A stretch of DNA of 64,000 nt from Yaniella halotolerans DSM 15476 (GTDB lineage: Bacteria; Actinomycetota; Actinomycetes; Actinomycetales; Micrococcaceae): contig NZ_ATVQ01000003.1 in NCBI RefSeq assembly GCF_000420805.1, forward strand, positions 248,001-312,000, read 5' to 3'. Positions 53,783 to 63,649 of the stretch are shown here, in pieces. How positions within the stretch are numbered: position 1 is the stretch's first letter; the number at the start of each line of letters is the position of its first letter. The notes below the pieces were generated by a model. It saw only the letters and a list, made by a program, of their open reading frames with translations. It had not been told where the DNA came from and did not search any database. The translations under genes and the position numbers were made by a program.

Positions 53783-54757
53783 TTGGCATCACCCGCCACG
53801 ACACCTCCCGCCAACCGAGTTCCAGCAGGCATCGTCGCCAAGATTAAGGTGCCAGCAACCTCGGCAAACCTTGGTCCAGGGTTCGACTCAGCAGGTATAG
53901 CATTCGGTCTGTACGACGAGCTCGAAATCTGCACTACAGAAGCCGGGTTCACCGCTGAAATCGAAGGTGAAGGTCAGAACTATCTGCCCACCGATGCCCG
54001 GCATTTAATCATCGCGCAGATTCGGATGCGGCTAGACAATTTGGGCTGGCACCTGCCGGGGCTGAAACTCAAAGCCATCAACCGGATCCCGCACTCTCGT
54101 GGTCTGGGATCATCAGCAGCCGCGCACATGGCGGCAGCAATGGCCGTCAAAGCACTTTTGCCACCGGATGCTGAGATCTCCAATAACGACCTGTTGCAAT
54201 GGGCTTCGGAAGCAGAAGGACATCCAGATAACGTTGCCCCAGCCGTCTACGGCGGCCTGACATTCTCTTGGAAACAGGACGAGGCGTCCGAAGAAAGCTA
54301 CCAGGCTATCCGCATGGACCCGCACCCCGACATCACGCCGGTGGTAGCAATTCCTGCCAAGCCATTATCCACTGCAGCAGCCCGTACGCTGTTACCGGCT
54401 ACGGTGCCATATACGGAGGCCGTGGCAAATGCCGCCCGAGCAGCGCTGCTGGCGCCGGCAATGACAGGCGATCCCAAGTTGTTGTTCGCCGCCACGGAAG
54501 ACTGGTTGCATCAGCGGTACCGCCAACCATCGATGCCCGAAACGCTAGAGCATATTACCGCGCTTCGCGCGCATGGACATGCAGCTGTGGTGTCTGGTGC
54601 AGGGCCAACGTTGTGTGTATTCGCAGCAGGCTCAGACGAAACCCAAAGCGTCGTACAGCAGCTCGAACAGCGCGCAGCGAAATCTTTGCAACACTGGGAT
54701 GTCAGGATTCTGCCAGTTGACACTGAAGGTGCTACGATAGAGATATTCCGGCCCTAA
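53783..54757 (+). CDS. thrB: Homoserine kinase
   Basis: Phosphorylates homoserine in threonine synthesis. The 324-residue GHMP kinase has 'KVPATSANLGPGFDSAGIAF' (about 22-41), the ATP loop 'RIPHSRGLGSSAAAHMAA' (about 95-112) and the C-terminal 'AVVSGAGPTLCVFA'. The start is TTG at 53783, three bases after hom, with AAGG upstream; no ATG or GTG fits the conserved N-terminus. thrC, which lies between hom and thrB in Mycobacterium, is not present here. Confidence 0.94.
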   Translation: MASPATTPPANRVPAGIVAKIKVPATSANLGPGFDSAGIAFGLYDELEICTTEAGFTAEIEGEGQNYLPTDARHLIIAQIRMRLDNLGWHLPGLKLKAINRIPHSRGLGSSAAAHMAAAMAVKALLPPDAEISNNDLLQWASEAEGHPDNVAPAVYGGLTFSWKQDEASEESYQAIRMDPHPDITPVVAIPAKPLSTAAARTLLPATVPYTEAVANAARAALLAPAMTGDPKLLFAATEDWLHQRYRQPSMPETLEHITALRAHGHAAVVSGAGPTLCVFAAGSDETQSVVQQLEQRAAKSLQHWDVRILPVDTEGATIEIFRP

Positions 54758-55027
54758 CGAGAACGATTGAGTGTATCGGAAGATATGTTTCTCTCGTATT
54801 CGGCCTGGTCTTTACCGCAATTCTGCGGAGAGCATTTGGTAGCCCATCATCCTAGATGTCAGGTTATCTCACAGTACGAACATCACTGCTGACACATCCG
54901 TGTGCAGCAAACGGTGTTATTTATATTGCAAATCACTCAACAACTCGTCATTCTGACAGTCGCAGTCGAGGTTGTTATCAAATTTGCGGGTATCTATGCC
55001 CGTACCGACGAGGGGGAAGGAACCTTC
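54758..55027 (+). promoter_or_regulatory. Leader region of rho
   Basis: A 270-base stretch between thrB and the chosen rho start. It has a small hairpin CCGCA-attc-TGCGG (54815-54828). From GTG 54902 the rho frame is open without interruption. rho leaders are often long and used for autoregulation by Rho itself; that role here is inference. Confidence 0.4.
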
Positions 55028-57085
55028 GTGACTGAACAAGACACATTACAGACCCCAACCGATAACGGGTCTGCTGGTCTGGGCGGCCTCAAAATAGCCC
55101 AACTACAGACCCTGGCGTCTCAGCTTGGCATTACCGGTACTTCACGTATGCGCAAGGCGCAGCTCGTGGAAGTCATCGCCGATCACCAGCGCGGTGGCAG
55201 TGAGACTGCTCGCCAAGCGGTGGAAGAGGCAAAGGCATCCGCAGCAAAAGAGCGGAAGCCCCGCGGTAACGCAGCAAAAGCGAAAGACGCCGAGCAGCCA
55301 GTAGAACAGGCTGACACCGAAGAAGCTGCCGCTGACAGCAAGAACGTTCAGCAACAATCGCAGGACCAGCAGGGCAAGGATAAAGCTTCCAAGAACCGCA
55401 ATCAGCAGTCCCGCGATAAGAAATCTTCCCGTGAAAACGGATCACACGACAACAAATCGTCACGCGATCAGCAACAGGCTTCGCAGGACGATAAGAAATC
55501 GCAGCAGGATAGCCCGCGCGATGATCAGCAGTCGAAGCAACAAGACGCCGATGACGCTGACAATAACCAGGGCGGCCGCGGCCAGCGCACACGCAATCAA
55601 CAGCGTCGCGACCAGGCCCGTAACCGTAAAGACAAAGACCAACAAGATCAGCACGATAAGCGCGATCAGCAACAGGAAAGCTCCGACGATTCCAGCGATG
55701 ACGACAACCGTGATGGCAATCGTCGCCGTCGCGATGACGACCAGCGCAATCAGCGTCGTCAGCGTCAACGCGACCGGAATCGCAATCGCGATCGCCGTCG
55801 TGATCAGGACCAGGACCAAGACGATCAGCAGGACGCATCCGATGACGATACTCTGCTGCCAGTATCAGGCATCCTCGATGTCCTAGATAATTATGCGTTT
55901 GTTCGCACCTCCGGCTATTTGCCGGGCCCCAATGACGTCTACGTCTCTATGGCCATGGTCAAACGGTTTGGCCTGCGCAAGGGTGACGCTATTCGCGGTC
56001 AAGTCCGTGCACCGCAAGACGACGATGACAACCAGCAGAACAATAACCAGGGCGGCGGTGGACGCGGCGGCCGTGGTGGTCGCGGTGGACGCAATCGCCG
56101 TGGTGGCGGAGGCGGCGGCAACCGTCAGAAATTCAATGCGCTGGTCAACCTAAACTTGATCAACGGTCAAGAACCAGTTGAGAATCCAAAGCGCGTTGAA
56201 TTCAACAAGCTAACCCCGCTGTACCCGCAAGAACGTCTGCGCCTGGAAAACAACAACAGCCCGAAAGATATGGGCCCTCGCCTGGTCGATCTGGTTGCTC
56301 CGATTGGTAAAGGCCAGCGTGGCCTCATCGTCTCGCCGCCAAAGGCCGGTAAGACAATGATGCTGCAGTCGATCGCCAACGCCATCACCACCAATAACCC
56401 AGAGGTTAAACTCATGATGGTACTGGTGGATGAGCGCCCAGAAGAAGTCACAGACATGCGACGCTCGGTACGTGGCGAAGTCATTGCTTCTACCTTCGAC
56501 CGTCCGGCAGAAGACCACACCACCGTTGCCGAGCTCACCATTGAACGCGCCAAGCGCATGGTCGAACTGGGCCACGACGTCGTCGTCCTCTTGGACTCGA
56601 TGACACGTTTGGGTCGTGCTTATAACCTGACCTCACCAGCTTCCGGACGAATCCTGTCCGGTGGTGTGGACTCAGCCGCACTGTACCCACCCAAGAAGTT
56701 CTTCGGTGCCGCCCGTAATATTGAAGGCGGCGGTTCGCTGACCATCCTTGCAACCGCACTGGTTGAAACAGGATCACGCATGGACGAAGTGATCTTCGAA
56801 GAATTCAAGGGAACCGGCAACATGGAACTGCGTCTGTCTCGTGAACTGTCCGAGCGTCGCATTTTCCCAGCAATCGATATCAACGCTTCGGGTACCCGAC
56901 GCGAAGAGAATCTGCTGACGACCGAAGAAATCCGCATTATGTGGCGACTACGCCGCGTGCTGTCTGAACTCAAGACTCAACAGGGTCTGGAACTGTTGAC
57001 CTCCAAGCTCAAAGAAACCGAAACCAATGCGGAATTTTTGATGTTGGTCTCCAAGACGACACTGCGAGCTCAAACAGAGTCTTAG
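55028..57085 (+). CDS. rho: Transcription termination factor Rho with large disordered inserts
   Basis: Hexameric RNA-dependent helicase that ends transcription. The 685-residue protein has the N-terminal helical '[30 protein letters not shown]', a region of about 215 residues rich in Arg, Asp, Gln, Ser and Lys (about 58-275), a cold-shock RNA-binding domain ('[27 protein letters not shown]') interrupted by a Gly/Arg-rich segment (about 338-368), Walker A PPKAGKT (about 436) and '[17 protein letters not shown]'. GTG 55028 with GGGGGAAGGA upstream is chosen; a frame from 54902 would add 42 residues. Confidence 0.94.
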   Translation: MTEQDTLQTPTDNGSAGLGGLKIAQLQTLASQLGITGTSRMRKAQLVEVIADHQRGGSETARQAVEEAKASAAKERKPRGNAAKAKDAEQPVEQADTEEAAADSKNVQQQSQDQQGKDKASKNRNQQSRDKKSSRENGSHDNKSSRDQQQASQDDKKSQQDSPRDDQQSKQQDADDADNNQGGRGQRTRNQQRRDQARNRKDKDQQDQHDKRDQQQESSDDSSDDDNRDGNRRRRDDDQRNQRRQRQRDRNRNRDRRRDQDQDQDDQQDASDDDTLLPVSGILDVLDNYAFVRTSGYLPGPNDVYVSMAMVKRFGLRKGDAIRGQVRAPQDDDDNQQNNNQGGGGRGGRGGRGGRNRRGGGGGGNRQKFNALVNLNLINGQEPVENPKRVEFNKLTPLYPQERLRLENNNSPKDMGPRLVDLVAPIGKGQRGLIVSPPKAGKTMMLQSIANAITTNNPEVKLMMVLVDERPEEVTDMRRSVRGEVIASTFDRPAEDHTTVAELTIERAKRMVELGHDVVVLLDSMTRLGRAYNLTSPASGRILSGGVDSAALYPPKKFFGAARNIEGGGSLTILATALVETGSRMDEVIFEEFKGTGNMELRLSRELSERRIFPAIDINASGTRREENLLTTEEIRIMWRLRRVLSELKTQQGLELLTSKLKETETNAEFLMLVSKTTLRAQTES

Positions 57086-57096
57086 CAACCTCCCAG

Positions 57097-57138
57097 AAAA
57101 CCATCGCGCGACCTTGCCGGTTGCGCGATGGTTTTTTG
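57097..57138 (+). terminator. Rho-independent terminator after rho
   Basis: AAAACCATCGCGC (57097-57109) pairs with GCGCGATGGTTTT, the stem continuing inward through GACC/GGTT, and a run of six T's ends it. It lies 12 bases after the rho stop and 38 bases before prfA. Confidence 0.9.
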
Positions 57139-57175
57139 ATTCTCAACTAAGATTTCAACGACGAGGTAGAAAACC

Positions 57176-58264
57176 ATGTTTGACTCCATAGATAACCTGC
57201 TTGCTGAACACGCTGAACTGACTGAAAAAATGGGCGACCCGGCAGTCCACGCCGACCAGGCCCTAGCACGTAAAGTCGGCCGACGCTTTGCCGAACTCGA
57301 ACGCATCGTTAAAGCGCATAAGCACTGGCAACAGCTTGCCCAAGACCTTGAAGACACCCGAGAGCTTGCCGAAGAAGACGAAGATTTCGCCGCCGAAATC
57401 CCGGAACTCGAAGCACAGTATGAAGAAGCCAACGAAACGCTTCACCGGTTGCTCATCCCACGCGACCCCGACGATGCTCGAAACGTTATTCTGGAAGTCA
57501 AAGGTGGCGAAGGAGGCGAAGAAGCCGCACTGTTTGCTGCTGATCTCGCTCGCATGTACATCCGCTACGCCGAAAACAAAGGTTGGAAAACGGAACTCAT
57601 CTCGGCAACCGAATCCGATCTTGGCGGGTACAAAGATGTGCACATCGGTGTGACCGGAAATTCGAACGACCCTGCAGAAGGCGTCTTCGCGCACCTCAAA
57701 TATGAAGGTGGGGTTCACCGCGTGCAGCGTGTACCCGTTACCGAGTCACAAGGTCGCATCCACACCTCAGCAGCAGGTGTCCTCGTCTTTCCAGAGGTTG
57801 ATGAACCCGAAGAAATCGCCATCAATCAGGCAGACCTGAAAATTGATGTTTATCGTTCGTCGGGACCCGGTGGACAGCACGTCAACACGACTGACTCCGC
57901 CGTGCGTATCACCCACTTGCCAACCGGCATCGTGGTGGCTATGCAGAACGAGAAGTCACAGATTCAGAACCGTGAAGCTGCCATGCGCGTGCTCCGCTCG
58001 CGGCTCCTAGCGTGGCAGCAAGAGCAACTCGATGCTGAAGCAGCCGAAACACGTGCTTCACAGGTTCGAACCATGGACCGTTCCGAGCGGATTCGTACGT
58101 ACAACTTCCCAGAAAACCGGATCGCCGATCACCGGACGGGGTATAAAGCCAATAACCTCGATCGAGTGCTTGAAGGCGATATGAACGCTGTTATCGCATC
58201 GCTCATTGAAATGGACGAAGCTGAACGGCTGGCGGCCCTTGGGGAAACCAACGAAGCCAAATGA
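57176..58264 (+). CDS. prfA: Peptide chain release factor 1
   Basis: RF1 releases peptides at UAA and UAG. The 362-residue protein has the stop-recognition tripeptide PVT (in '[17 protein letters not shown]', about residue 183) and the GGQ loop ('[20 protein letters not shown]', about 230). '[10 protein letters not shown]' follows as usual. GAGGTAGAAAACC precedes the ATG. The stop overlaps prmC in an ATGA junction, so the factor and its methyltransferase are made together. rpmE, which lies between rho and prfA in Mycobacterium, is absent. Confidence 0.97.
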   Translation: MFDSIDNLLAEHAELTEKMGDPAVHADQALARKVGRRFAELERIVKAHKHWQQLAQDLEDTRELAEEDEDFAAEIPELEAQYEEANETLHRLLIPRDPDDARNVILEVKGGEGGEEAALFAADLARMYIRYAENKGWKTELISATESDLGGYKDVHIGVTGNSNDPAEGVFAHLKYEGGVHRVQRVPVTESQGRIHTSAAGVLVFPEVDEPEEIAINQADLKIDVYRSSGPGGQHVNTTDSAVRITHLPTGIVVAMQNEKSQIQNREAAMRVLRSRLLAWQQEQLDAEAAETRASQVRTMDRSERIRTYNFPENRIADHRTGYKANNLDRVLEGDMNAVIASLIEMDEAERLAALGETNEAK

Positions 58265-59181
58265 CGGACGTCAATCAGGTCATTCAGCACGCGCGGCGTC
58301 AACTGCTTGATGCCGGCATCGATTCCGCGAAAGCGGAAGCCGACATCATTGTTGCGCACGTGTTGGAGATTGGTCGCGGCAAGCTTGGCATTCTGCAGGC
58401 TCTAGGGAAGGACCTCTCCTCGCAGAGTGAGAGCAGAGTGACCGAGCTTGTTGAGGGACGGGCAGCACGAACGCCTTTGCAGTATCTGACTGGTACAGCA
58501 GGATTCTACGGGCTCGACGTCCAGGTAGAACCCGGAGTTTTCATTCCAAGAGTCGAGACTGAAATTCTTGTAGAGACGACCCTGCAACATTTCGACAACG
58601 CTGTGGGGCCGCTCCGCGTCCTTGACCTCTGCACAGGCACCGGAGCGATCGCAGCAGCCCTGGCAGATCAGCTTCAGCAGCGCGACGTCCCTGTAGCCTT
58701 GTGGGCCGTAGATGTGGACGCGGCAGCAGTCGATCTTGCTCGTCGAAACACCGCACCGTACAAGGTCACAGTATTGTGCGCCGATGCGACCGAGAGCGAT
58801 TCGGTATTGGCGGCCGCTCCAGAATTGGAAACACTGCTTGGTGCTTTTGATGCCGTCGTGACCAATCCGCCCTATATTCCAACGGAGACCCCGGTGACAC
58901 AGCCGGAGGCTGGTTTCGACCCGCAACGTGCACTGTACGGCGGGTCCACCGATGGCACCGGAATTCCTCGTGCCATTGCCGACCAGGCCCTACGGTGGCT
59001 TGCACCGGGTGGTTTTTTCATCATGGAACATGACCACACGCACGCTGGTGAACTGGCAGCAGCCTTGGAATCGCATGACGGTTGGCGAAACGTGGCCACC
59101 GTCCAAGACCTTACACAGACAAATCGTTTCGTCACAGCGATTCGAACCGATGCGCTGCAACCAACACCGAAAACAACCTGA
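58261..59181 (+). CDS. prmC: Release factor glutamine methyltransferase
   Basis: PrmC methylates the Gln of the GGQ loop in RF1 and RF2. The 306-residue protein has an N-terminal helical domain, '[24 protein letters not shown]', the SAM motif '[16 protein letters not shown]' and the NPPY motif in '[11 protein letters not shown]' (about residues 200-210). It is coupled to prfA by a four-base overlap. Confidence 0.95.
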   Translation: MTDVNQVIQHARRQLLDAGIDSAKAEADIIVAHVLEIGRGKLGILQALGKDLSSQSESRVTELVEGRAARTPLQYLTGTAGFYGLDVQVEPGVFIPRVETEILVETTLQHFDNAVGPLRVLDLCTGTGAIAAALADQLQQRDVPVALWAVDVDAAAVDLARRNTAPYKVTVLCADATESDSVLAAAPELETLLGAFDAVVTNPPYIPTETPVTQPEAGFDPQRALYGGSTDGTGIPRAIADQALRWLAPGGFFIMEHDHTHAGELAAALESHDGWRNVATVQDLTQTNRFVTAIRTDALQPTPKTT

Positions 59182-59192
59182 AGCCTGGCACA

Positions 59193-59909
59193 ATGACTAA
59201 CGTGACACACCCTTTTGACGCACAAGACTCCCAGCAGCGAACCGCCGCCATCGCAGCGGCGGTCGAAGCCATTGGCCAGCGAGAACTCATCGTTTTGCCA
59301 ACAGATACGGTCTACGGAGTTGGCGCCGATGCGTTTAGTCCGCAAGCCGTCGCAGTCTTGTTGGCCGCCAAGGGCAGGTCTCGGCAATCCCCGCCGCCGG
59401 TACTCATTGGCGATATACATGTTTTAGACGCGCTGGCGGTGGAAGTTGCAGAAACCGCACGGCAACTCGCACACACATTCTGGCCGGGAGCTCTCACGCT
59501 GGTTTGCCACGCCCAACCATCATTGTCCTGGGATCTTGGTGAAACAAGGGGGACTGTCGCGTTGCGTCAACCTGATGATGAACTCGCACGGAACATCCTG
59601 CGTGAAACCGGACCCATGGCCGTTTCCTCCGCCAACCGACACGGTCAACCGGCTGCCACCACGATTGCAGATGCACAATCCGCACTGGGTGAATCCGTAG
59701 CCGTATATATCAACGACGGCGAACGCGGCCAACAGCAAGCGTCTACGATCGTTGACTGCACTGTTACTCCGCACCGGGTGTTGCGTTCAGGCGCCATCAC
59801 GATCGAGGCGTTGCGTGGTGTCGTCCCAGAGATTTTAGATCTTACCGACCCAGAATCCTCAGACGCGGAAGAAGCCACCGGCGACTCGGAGGACACCGAG
59901 TCCTTATGA
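59193..59909 (+). CDS. L-threonylcarbamoyladenylate synthase (Sua5/YwlC/TsaC family)
   Basis: Makes threonylcarbamoyl-AMP for the t6A tRNA modification. The 238-residue protein has 'RELIVLPTDTVYGVGADAFSPQAV', the substrate loop 'AAKGRSRQSPPPVLI' (KGR/K-RxxxxP), 'HTFWPGALTLVC', 'TVALRQPDDELARNIL' and 'GPMAVSSANRHGQPAATT'. The acidic tail (about 210-238) is extra and probably disordered. ATG 59193 fits the family; the upstream part of the frame overlaps prmC. It overlaps the next gene in an ATGA junction. Confidence 0.92.
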   Translation: MTNVTHPFDAQDSQQRTAAIAAAVEAIGQRELIVLPTDTVYGVGADAFSPQAVAVLLAAKGRSRQSPPPVLIGDIHVLDALAVEVAETARQLAHTFWPGALTLVCHAQPSLSWDLGETRGTVALRQPDDELARNILRETGPMAVSSANRHGQPAATTIADAQSALGESVAVYINDGERGQQQASTIVDCTVTPHRVLRSGAITIEALRGVVPEILDLTDPESSDAEEATGDSEDTESL

Positions 59910-61078
59910 AGGTTTATCTTGCTGTCGTCGCTCTCACTGCGCTGCTCAGTTTTGTACTGACGCCGATGGCGCGGCTGCTGGGAGTACGCGGACGGGTGTA
60001 CACTCCGACGCGTAAACGCGATATGCACCGTGAACCAATTCCTAAACTTGGGGGAGCGGCGATGGCGATCGCTGTCGTTATCTCGATGGGGCTGGCTTCC
60101 TTGGTGCCATTTCTTTCGGGTATCTATCAATCGCCCATGCGTGGCATCCTGGTCGCAATTCTGATCATTTTGATCATGGGGGTAGCTGACGACCTTTGGG
60201 ACCTCCACTGGATCGTGAAATTCGCGGGACAAATTCTAGCCGCCGGTATTATCGCTGCAGCGGGCATCCGCGTAGAGGCCATGCCTGTGGGCTGGTTCCA
60301 TGTCGATAATGAGATTGCGCAGATTCTCATCACAATCTTTGTGATTGTCTTGACCATTAACGCGTTCAACTTCGTCGATGGTCTCGACGGCTTAGCCGCG
60401 GGCGTCGCGGTCATCGGTGGGTCTGCCTTCTTCTTATACAGTTATGTGCTGACGCGCACTATCAACGCGTACGACTATTCCAATCTTTCGACCCTTCTGA
60501 CTGCCTTACTTATCGGCGCCTGTATAGGATTCTTGCCCTTTAATTTCCATCCGGCCAAGATCTTCATGGGTGAGGTCGGAGCGCAACTCATTGGTCTATT
60601 AATGGCTACAGCAGCGGTTGCGGTGACTGCGGATCTTGGCGCGCTTGAGGGATTCCGGTTTAGAAATGTTCCCGCGTATATGCCGATTCTGCTTCCACTG
60701 GCCGTGATGTTGTTGCCATTGTTAGATCTCTTTATGGCTGTGCTCCGCAGAACGGCACGACGCAGCTCGCCCTTTACCGCAGATCGCGGGCACATTCATC
60801 ATAAATTGGTCGATGGGGGATATACCCACCGACAAGCCGTACTGCTGCTGTATCTCTGGACGTTCGTCGTTGGCTTTGGCGCGGTGTCACTGACGTATTT
60901 CGCGGCAGAAATTGTCTTCACGGTGGTTGGTATCGCGATGACCTTGTTGGTGTTGCTGACACTGCGGCCGTGGATTATTCGGCGCGCGTACTACCGCAAA
61001 CTCAATTCCATGCGTGCTGCAAGAGCGGCACAGCGATCAACAAGACAGTCTTCAGAACCCGGTGAACGACGTGGCTAA
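59906..61078 (+). CDS. wecA: Undecaprenyl-phosphate glycosyl-1-phosphate transferase (WecA/MraY family)
   Basis: A 390-residue polytopic enzyme that loads a sugar phosphate, probably GlcNAc-1-P, onto decaprenyl or undecaprenyl phosphate, the first step for linkage units or arabinogalactan-type polymers. The motifs are 'MGVADDLWDL' (Asp-Asp at 95-96), 'INAFNFVDGLDGLAAG', 'PAKIFMGEVGAQLIG' and the His-rich 'ADRGHIHHKLVDGGYTHRQAV'. The Asp usually found in 'FMGDxG' is Glu here. The basic tail lies in the cytoplasm. The Rfe position between sua5 and atpI is conserved in Actinobacteria. Confidence 0.9.
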   Translation: MKVYLAVVALTALLSFVLTPMARLLGVRGRVYTPTRKRDMHREPIPKLGGAAMAIAVVISMGLASLVPFLSGIYQSPMRGILVAILIILIMGVADDLWDLHWIVKFAGQILAAGIIAAAGIRVEAMPVGWFHVDNEIAQILITIFVIVLTINAFNFVDGLDGLAAGVAVIGGSAFFLYSYVLTRTINAYDYSNLSTLLTALLIGACIGFLPFNFHPAKIFMGEVGAQLIGLLMATAAVAVTADLGALEGFRFRNVPAYMPILLPLAVMLLPLLDLFMAVLRRTARRSSPFTADRGHIHHKLVDGGYTHRQAVLLLYLWTFVVGFGAVSLTYFAAEIVFTVVGIAMTLLVLLTLRPWIIRRAYYRKLNSMRAARAAQRSTRQSSEPGERRG

Positions 61079-61478
61079 AAGATACGTGAACAAAAAGGGC
61101 TGGTGGGGCATTCTCCTGCATGCTTCGTGGCCCACCTTGCTTGCCACCGGTCTGATCGGTCTGATCTTTCACCTGGTGCGCTCAAGCGAAGCCGGTCTCT
61201 CCGCGCTTACTGCGGGCATCGCTGTATGGGTGCTCTCAGCGGTCAGTGTCGTATTGATCGCAGTCATTTGGAAGAACCATCGCAATCTTGCTATACCCGT
61301 GGCAATGGGCGCATTTGTCGCCAAAATGGTGATCTTAGGTTTCTTGCTCACGGTCGTTCCGCCACCAGAATGGCTTCACACGACTGGAGCCGCTATCGGC
61401 GCGCTGGTCGCGATCATTGTGTGGCAAGTTGCCGAGGTAGTTGCCTTCATTAATACGCGTCGATTAATCTATTCGTAG
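61071..61478 (+). CDS. AtpI-like protein of the ATP synthase operon
   Basis: A 135-residue membrane protein with four helices ('WWGILLHASWPTLLATGLIGLIF', 'ALTAGIAVWVLSAVSVVLIAVIW', 'LAIPVAMGAFVAKMVILGFLLTVVPP', 'TTGAAIGALVAIIVWQVAEVVAFI'). It sits before atpB, the place of atpI, which helps c-ring assembly or Mg2+ supply in other bacteria. GTG 61071 overlaps the wecA end by eight bases; GTG 61086 is also possible. Sequence conservation in this family is low, so the call depends on position and topology. Confidence 0.75.
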   Translation: MAKRYVNKKGWWGILLHASWPTLLATGLIGLIFHLVRSSEAGLSALTAGIAVWVLSAVSVVLIAVIWKNHRNLAIPVAMGAFVAKMVILGFLLTVVPPPEWLHTTGAAIGALVAIIVWQVAEVVAFINTRRLIYS

Positions 61479-61808
61479 TTTTTTAGTTGAATGTGACGAA
61501 ACCGACAAAAATTGGCGAAATTTTCTTGCCTGGAACCGAAAAAAGTCGTTCTGACTTGGAAGTATGATCTAAACTCCAGTGGTTTTCATTGACTGTTGTG
61601 ACGAACCTCTCAGTTCATTTGATAGATTGAGCCTTCAAGGATGCGGTCGACAGCTGACTCAATGCGACACGGGTTAGGCTTTTTGCTAGACTGTCCAAGG
61701 GCAAAATCGCGAAGAAAACCGCAACTGCCTACAACATTTCGGCAACATCCCCGAAGCAGGAGTTCAAAGGCCTGCCCTTTCGCGTGGGATTATTGAGAGA
61801 GGATTTGC
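61479..61808 (+). promoter_or_regulatory. Upstream region of the atp operon
   Basis: A 330-base gene-free stretch before atpB. A promoter candidate is TAGACT at 61688-61693, preceded after 18 bases by GCGACA (61664-61669). TTGACT at 61589-61594 has no -10 at normal spacing. The implied leader is over 100 bases long. Nothing else was recognised. Confidence 0.4.
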
Positions 61809-62618
61809 GTGCTTCCACTCGTGCTAAGTTATCTCCCCGCGCAAGGGGGTTACGTGCCGCCCACGATCGACGATGCGCACCCGCCAGACATCATCCCGTG
61901 GATGGCTGAGTACGGCACCGGCTTTGGTAAGCAGATGGTGATGATCGTACTGTCGATCATCCTTATCTGGGCATTTTTCGGCATTGCAATGCGCAAACCT
62001 TCCCTGGTGCCTGGTCGCGTCCAGTGGGTCGCTGAATCAGGCTATGCATTCGTTCGTAATGGCATCGGCCGAGACATCATTGGTGAAAAGAACTTCCGCC
62101 AATGGGTGCCATTGCTCTTTGCAACATTCTTCTTTGTGTTGCTCAACAACCTTTTCGGTGCAATACCTGTTCTGCAGCTTCCGTCGTTCTCGCACTCCGG
62201 TGCGGCGTATGCGCTAGCGATCATCATGTACATCATCTGGATCGGTGTTGGCCTTCGTCATCACGGCATCAAGTACTTCAAGCTTGCCGTTGTGCCAAAG
62301 GGCGTGCCGGGCTGGATTCTGCCGTTGCTCGTGCCATTGGAAATCATTTCGAACTTTATTGTTCGTCCGCTGACGCACTCACTGCGTCTGATGGCAACCA
62401 TGCTGGCCGGTCACATGATCATCATGTTGGCAGGTTCAGGTGCTGATTACCTCATCACGCAAACGGATAGCATCTTCAATGCTGGTCTTGGCATCATGGT
62501 GATTATTGGCTCCGTAGCCCTCTACTTCCTGGAATTGCTCATTATGGTTCTCCAAGCGTTCGTGTTTACGCTGCTGACCTCGCTGTACATCCAGGGCGCG
62601 ATAGCGGCGAACGATTAA
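61809..62618 (+). CDS. atpB: ATP synthase F0 subunit a
   Basis: Forms the proton half-channels beside the c-ring. The 269-residue protein has about six helices and the essential Arg193 in 'RPLTHSLRLMATMLAGHMI'. 'EKNFRQWVPLLFATFFFVLLNNLFGAIP' and 'LELLIMVLQAFVFTLLTSLYI' are further family landmarks. The start is GTG with GAGAGG about seven bases upstream. Confidence 0.96.
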   Translation: MLPLVLSYLPAQGGYVPPTIDDAHPPDIIPWMAEYGTGFGKQMVMIVLSIILIWAFFGIAMRKPSLVPGRVQWVAESGYAFVRNGIGRDIIGEKNFRQWVPLLFATFFFVLLNNLFGAIPVLQLPSFSHSGAAYALAIIMYIIWIGVGLRHHGIKYFKLAVVPKGVPGWILPLLVPLEIISNFIVRPLTHSLRLMATMLAGHMIIMLAGSGADYLITQTDSIFNAGLGIMVIIGSVALYFLELLIMVLQAFVFTLLTSLYIQGAIAAND

Positions 62619-62660
62619 TTTTCGTCGATAGAGCAAACCACAACACAATATTGAAATTTA

Positions 62661-62727
62661 CCGACTCAAACCATTGAGTCGGAACGGTGCGAGACACACC
62701 GTGAACGAACTTCCTGGTACCGGTACC
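62661..62727 (+). repeat. Hairpin cluster in the atpB-atpE gap
   Basis: Within 67 bases lie CCGACTCAA-acca-TTGAGTCGG (62661-62682, perfect nine-base-pair stem), CGGTG ... CACCG (62685-62701) and the palindrome GGTACCGGTACC (62716-62727). They follow the atpB stop and precede the highly expressed c-subunit gene, so they may set mRNA processing or stability. The first has no T-run and is not a classical terminator. Confidence 0.55.
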
Positions 62728-62788
62728 CATCGGATCCCCGCCGGGAACCCTCCACAACCTGCCTGATAGGCATCTTGAAAGGAACACA

Positions 62789-63004
62789 ATGGAACTGCAT
62801 GGTTCATTGAACATGATCGGATACGGTCTAGCCGCGATTGGCTCCGCCATTGGTGTGGGTCTGATTTTCGCCGCATACATCAACGGTGTGGCACGCCAGC
62901 CAGAATCCCAGTCGCAGCTACAGCCAATTGCACTGCTTGGTTTCGCGCTGGCTGAAGCTCTCGCTATTCTTGGCTTGGTCTTCGCATTCGTTATCGGAGC
63001 TTAG
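62789..63004 (+). CDS. atpE: ATP synthase F0 subunit c
   Basis: The 71-residue hairpin protein of the rotating ring. Two helices flank the polar loop '[10 protein letters not shown]' (Arg-Gln-Pro), and the ion-carrying acid is Glu56 in '[17 protein letters not shown]'. The residues around Glu56 lack the Na+-site pattern, so protons are the likely coupling ion. AAAGGAA precedes the ATG. Confidence 0.97.
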   Translation: MELHGSLNMIGYGLAAIGSAIGVGLIFAAYINGVARQPESQSQLQPIALLGFALAEALAILGLVFAFVIGA

Positions 63005-63052
63005 GGCGCCATCCACGGTCGGGGTAGATCCGACTACGTAAGTCAGGAATGA

Positions 63053-63648
<596 letters not shown>

Positions 63649-63649
<1 letters not shown>

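Noticed and set aside
55173-55838. Long minus-strand frames opposite the Rho insert (about 220 and 120 codons)
   Set aside because: They mirror the repetitive Arg/Asp/Gln codons of the Rho insert; the hydrophobic Val/Ile/Ala runs are the antisense of that low-complexity region.
55200-55850. Repeat array or CRISPR-like periodicity in the rho insert
   Set aside because: The repetition comes from codons for Arg, Asp and Gln without conserved spacers or a regular unit; it is coding low complexity. No CRISPR array was seen anywhere in the window.
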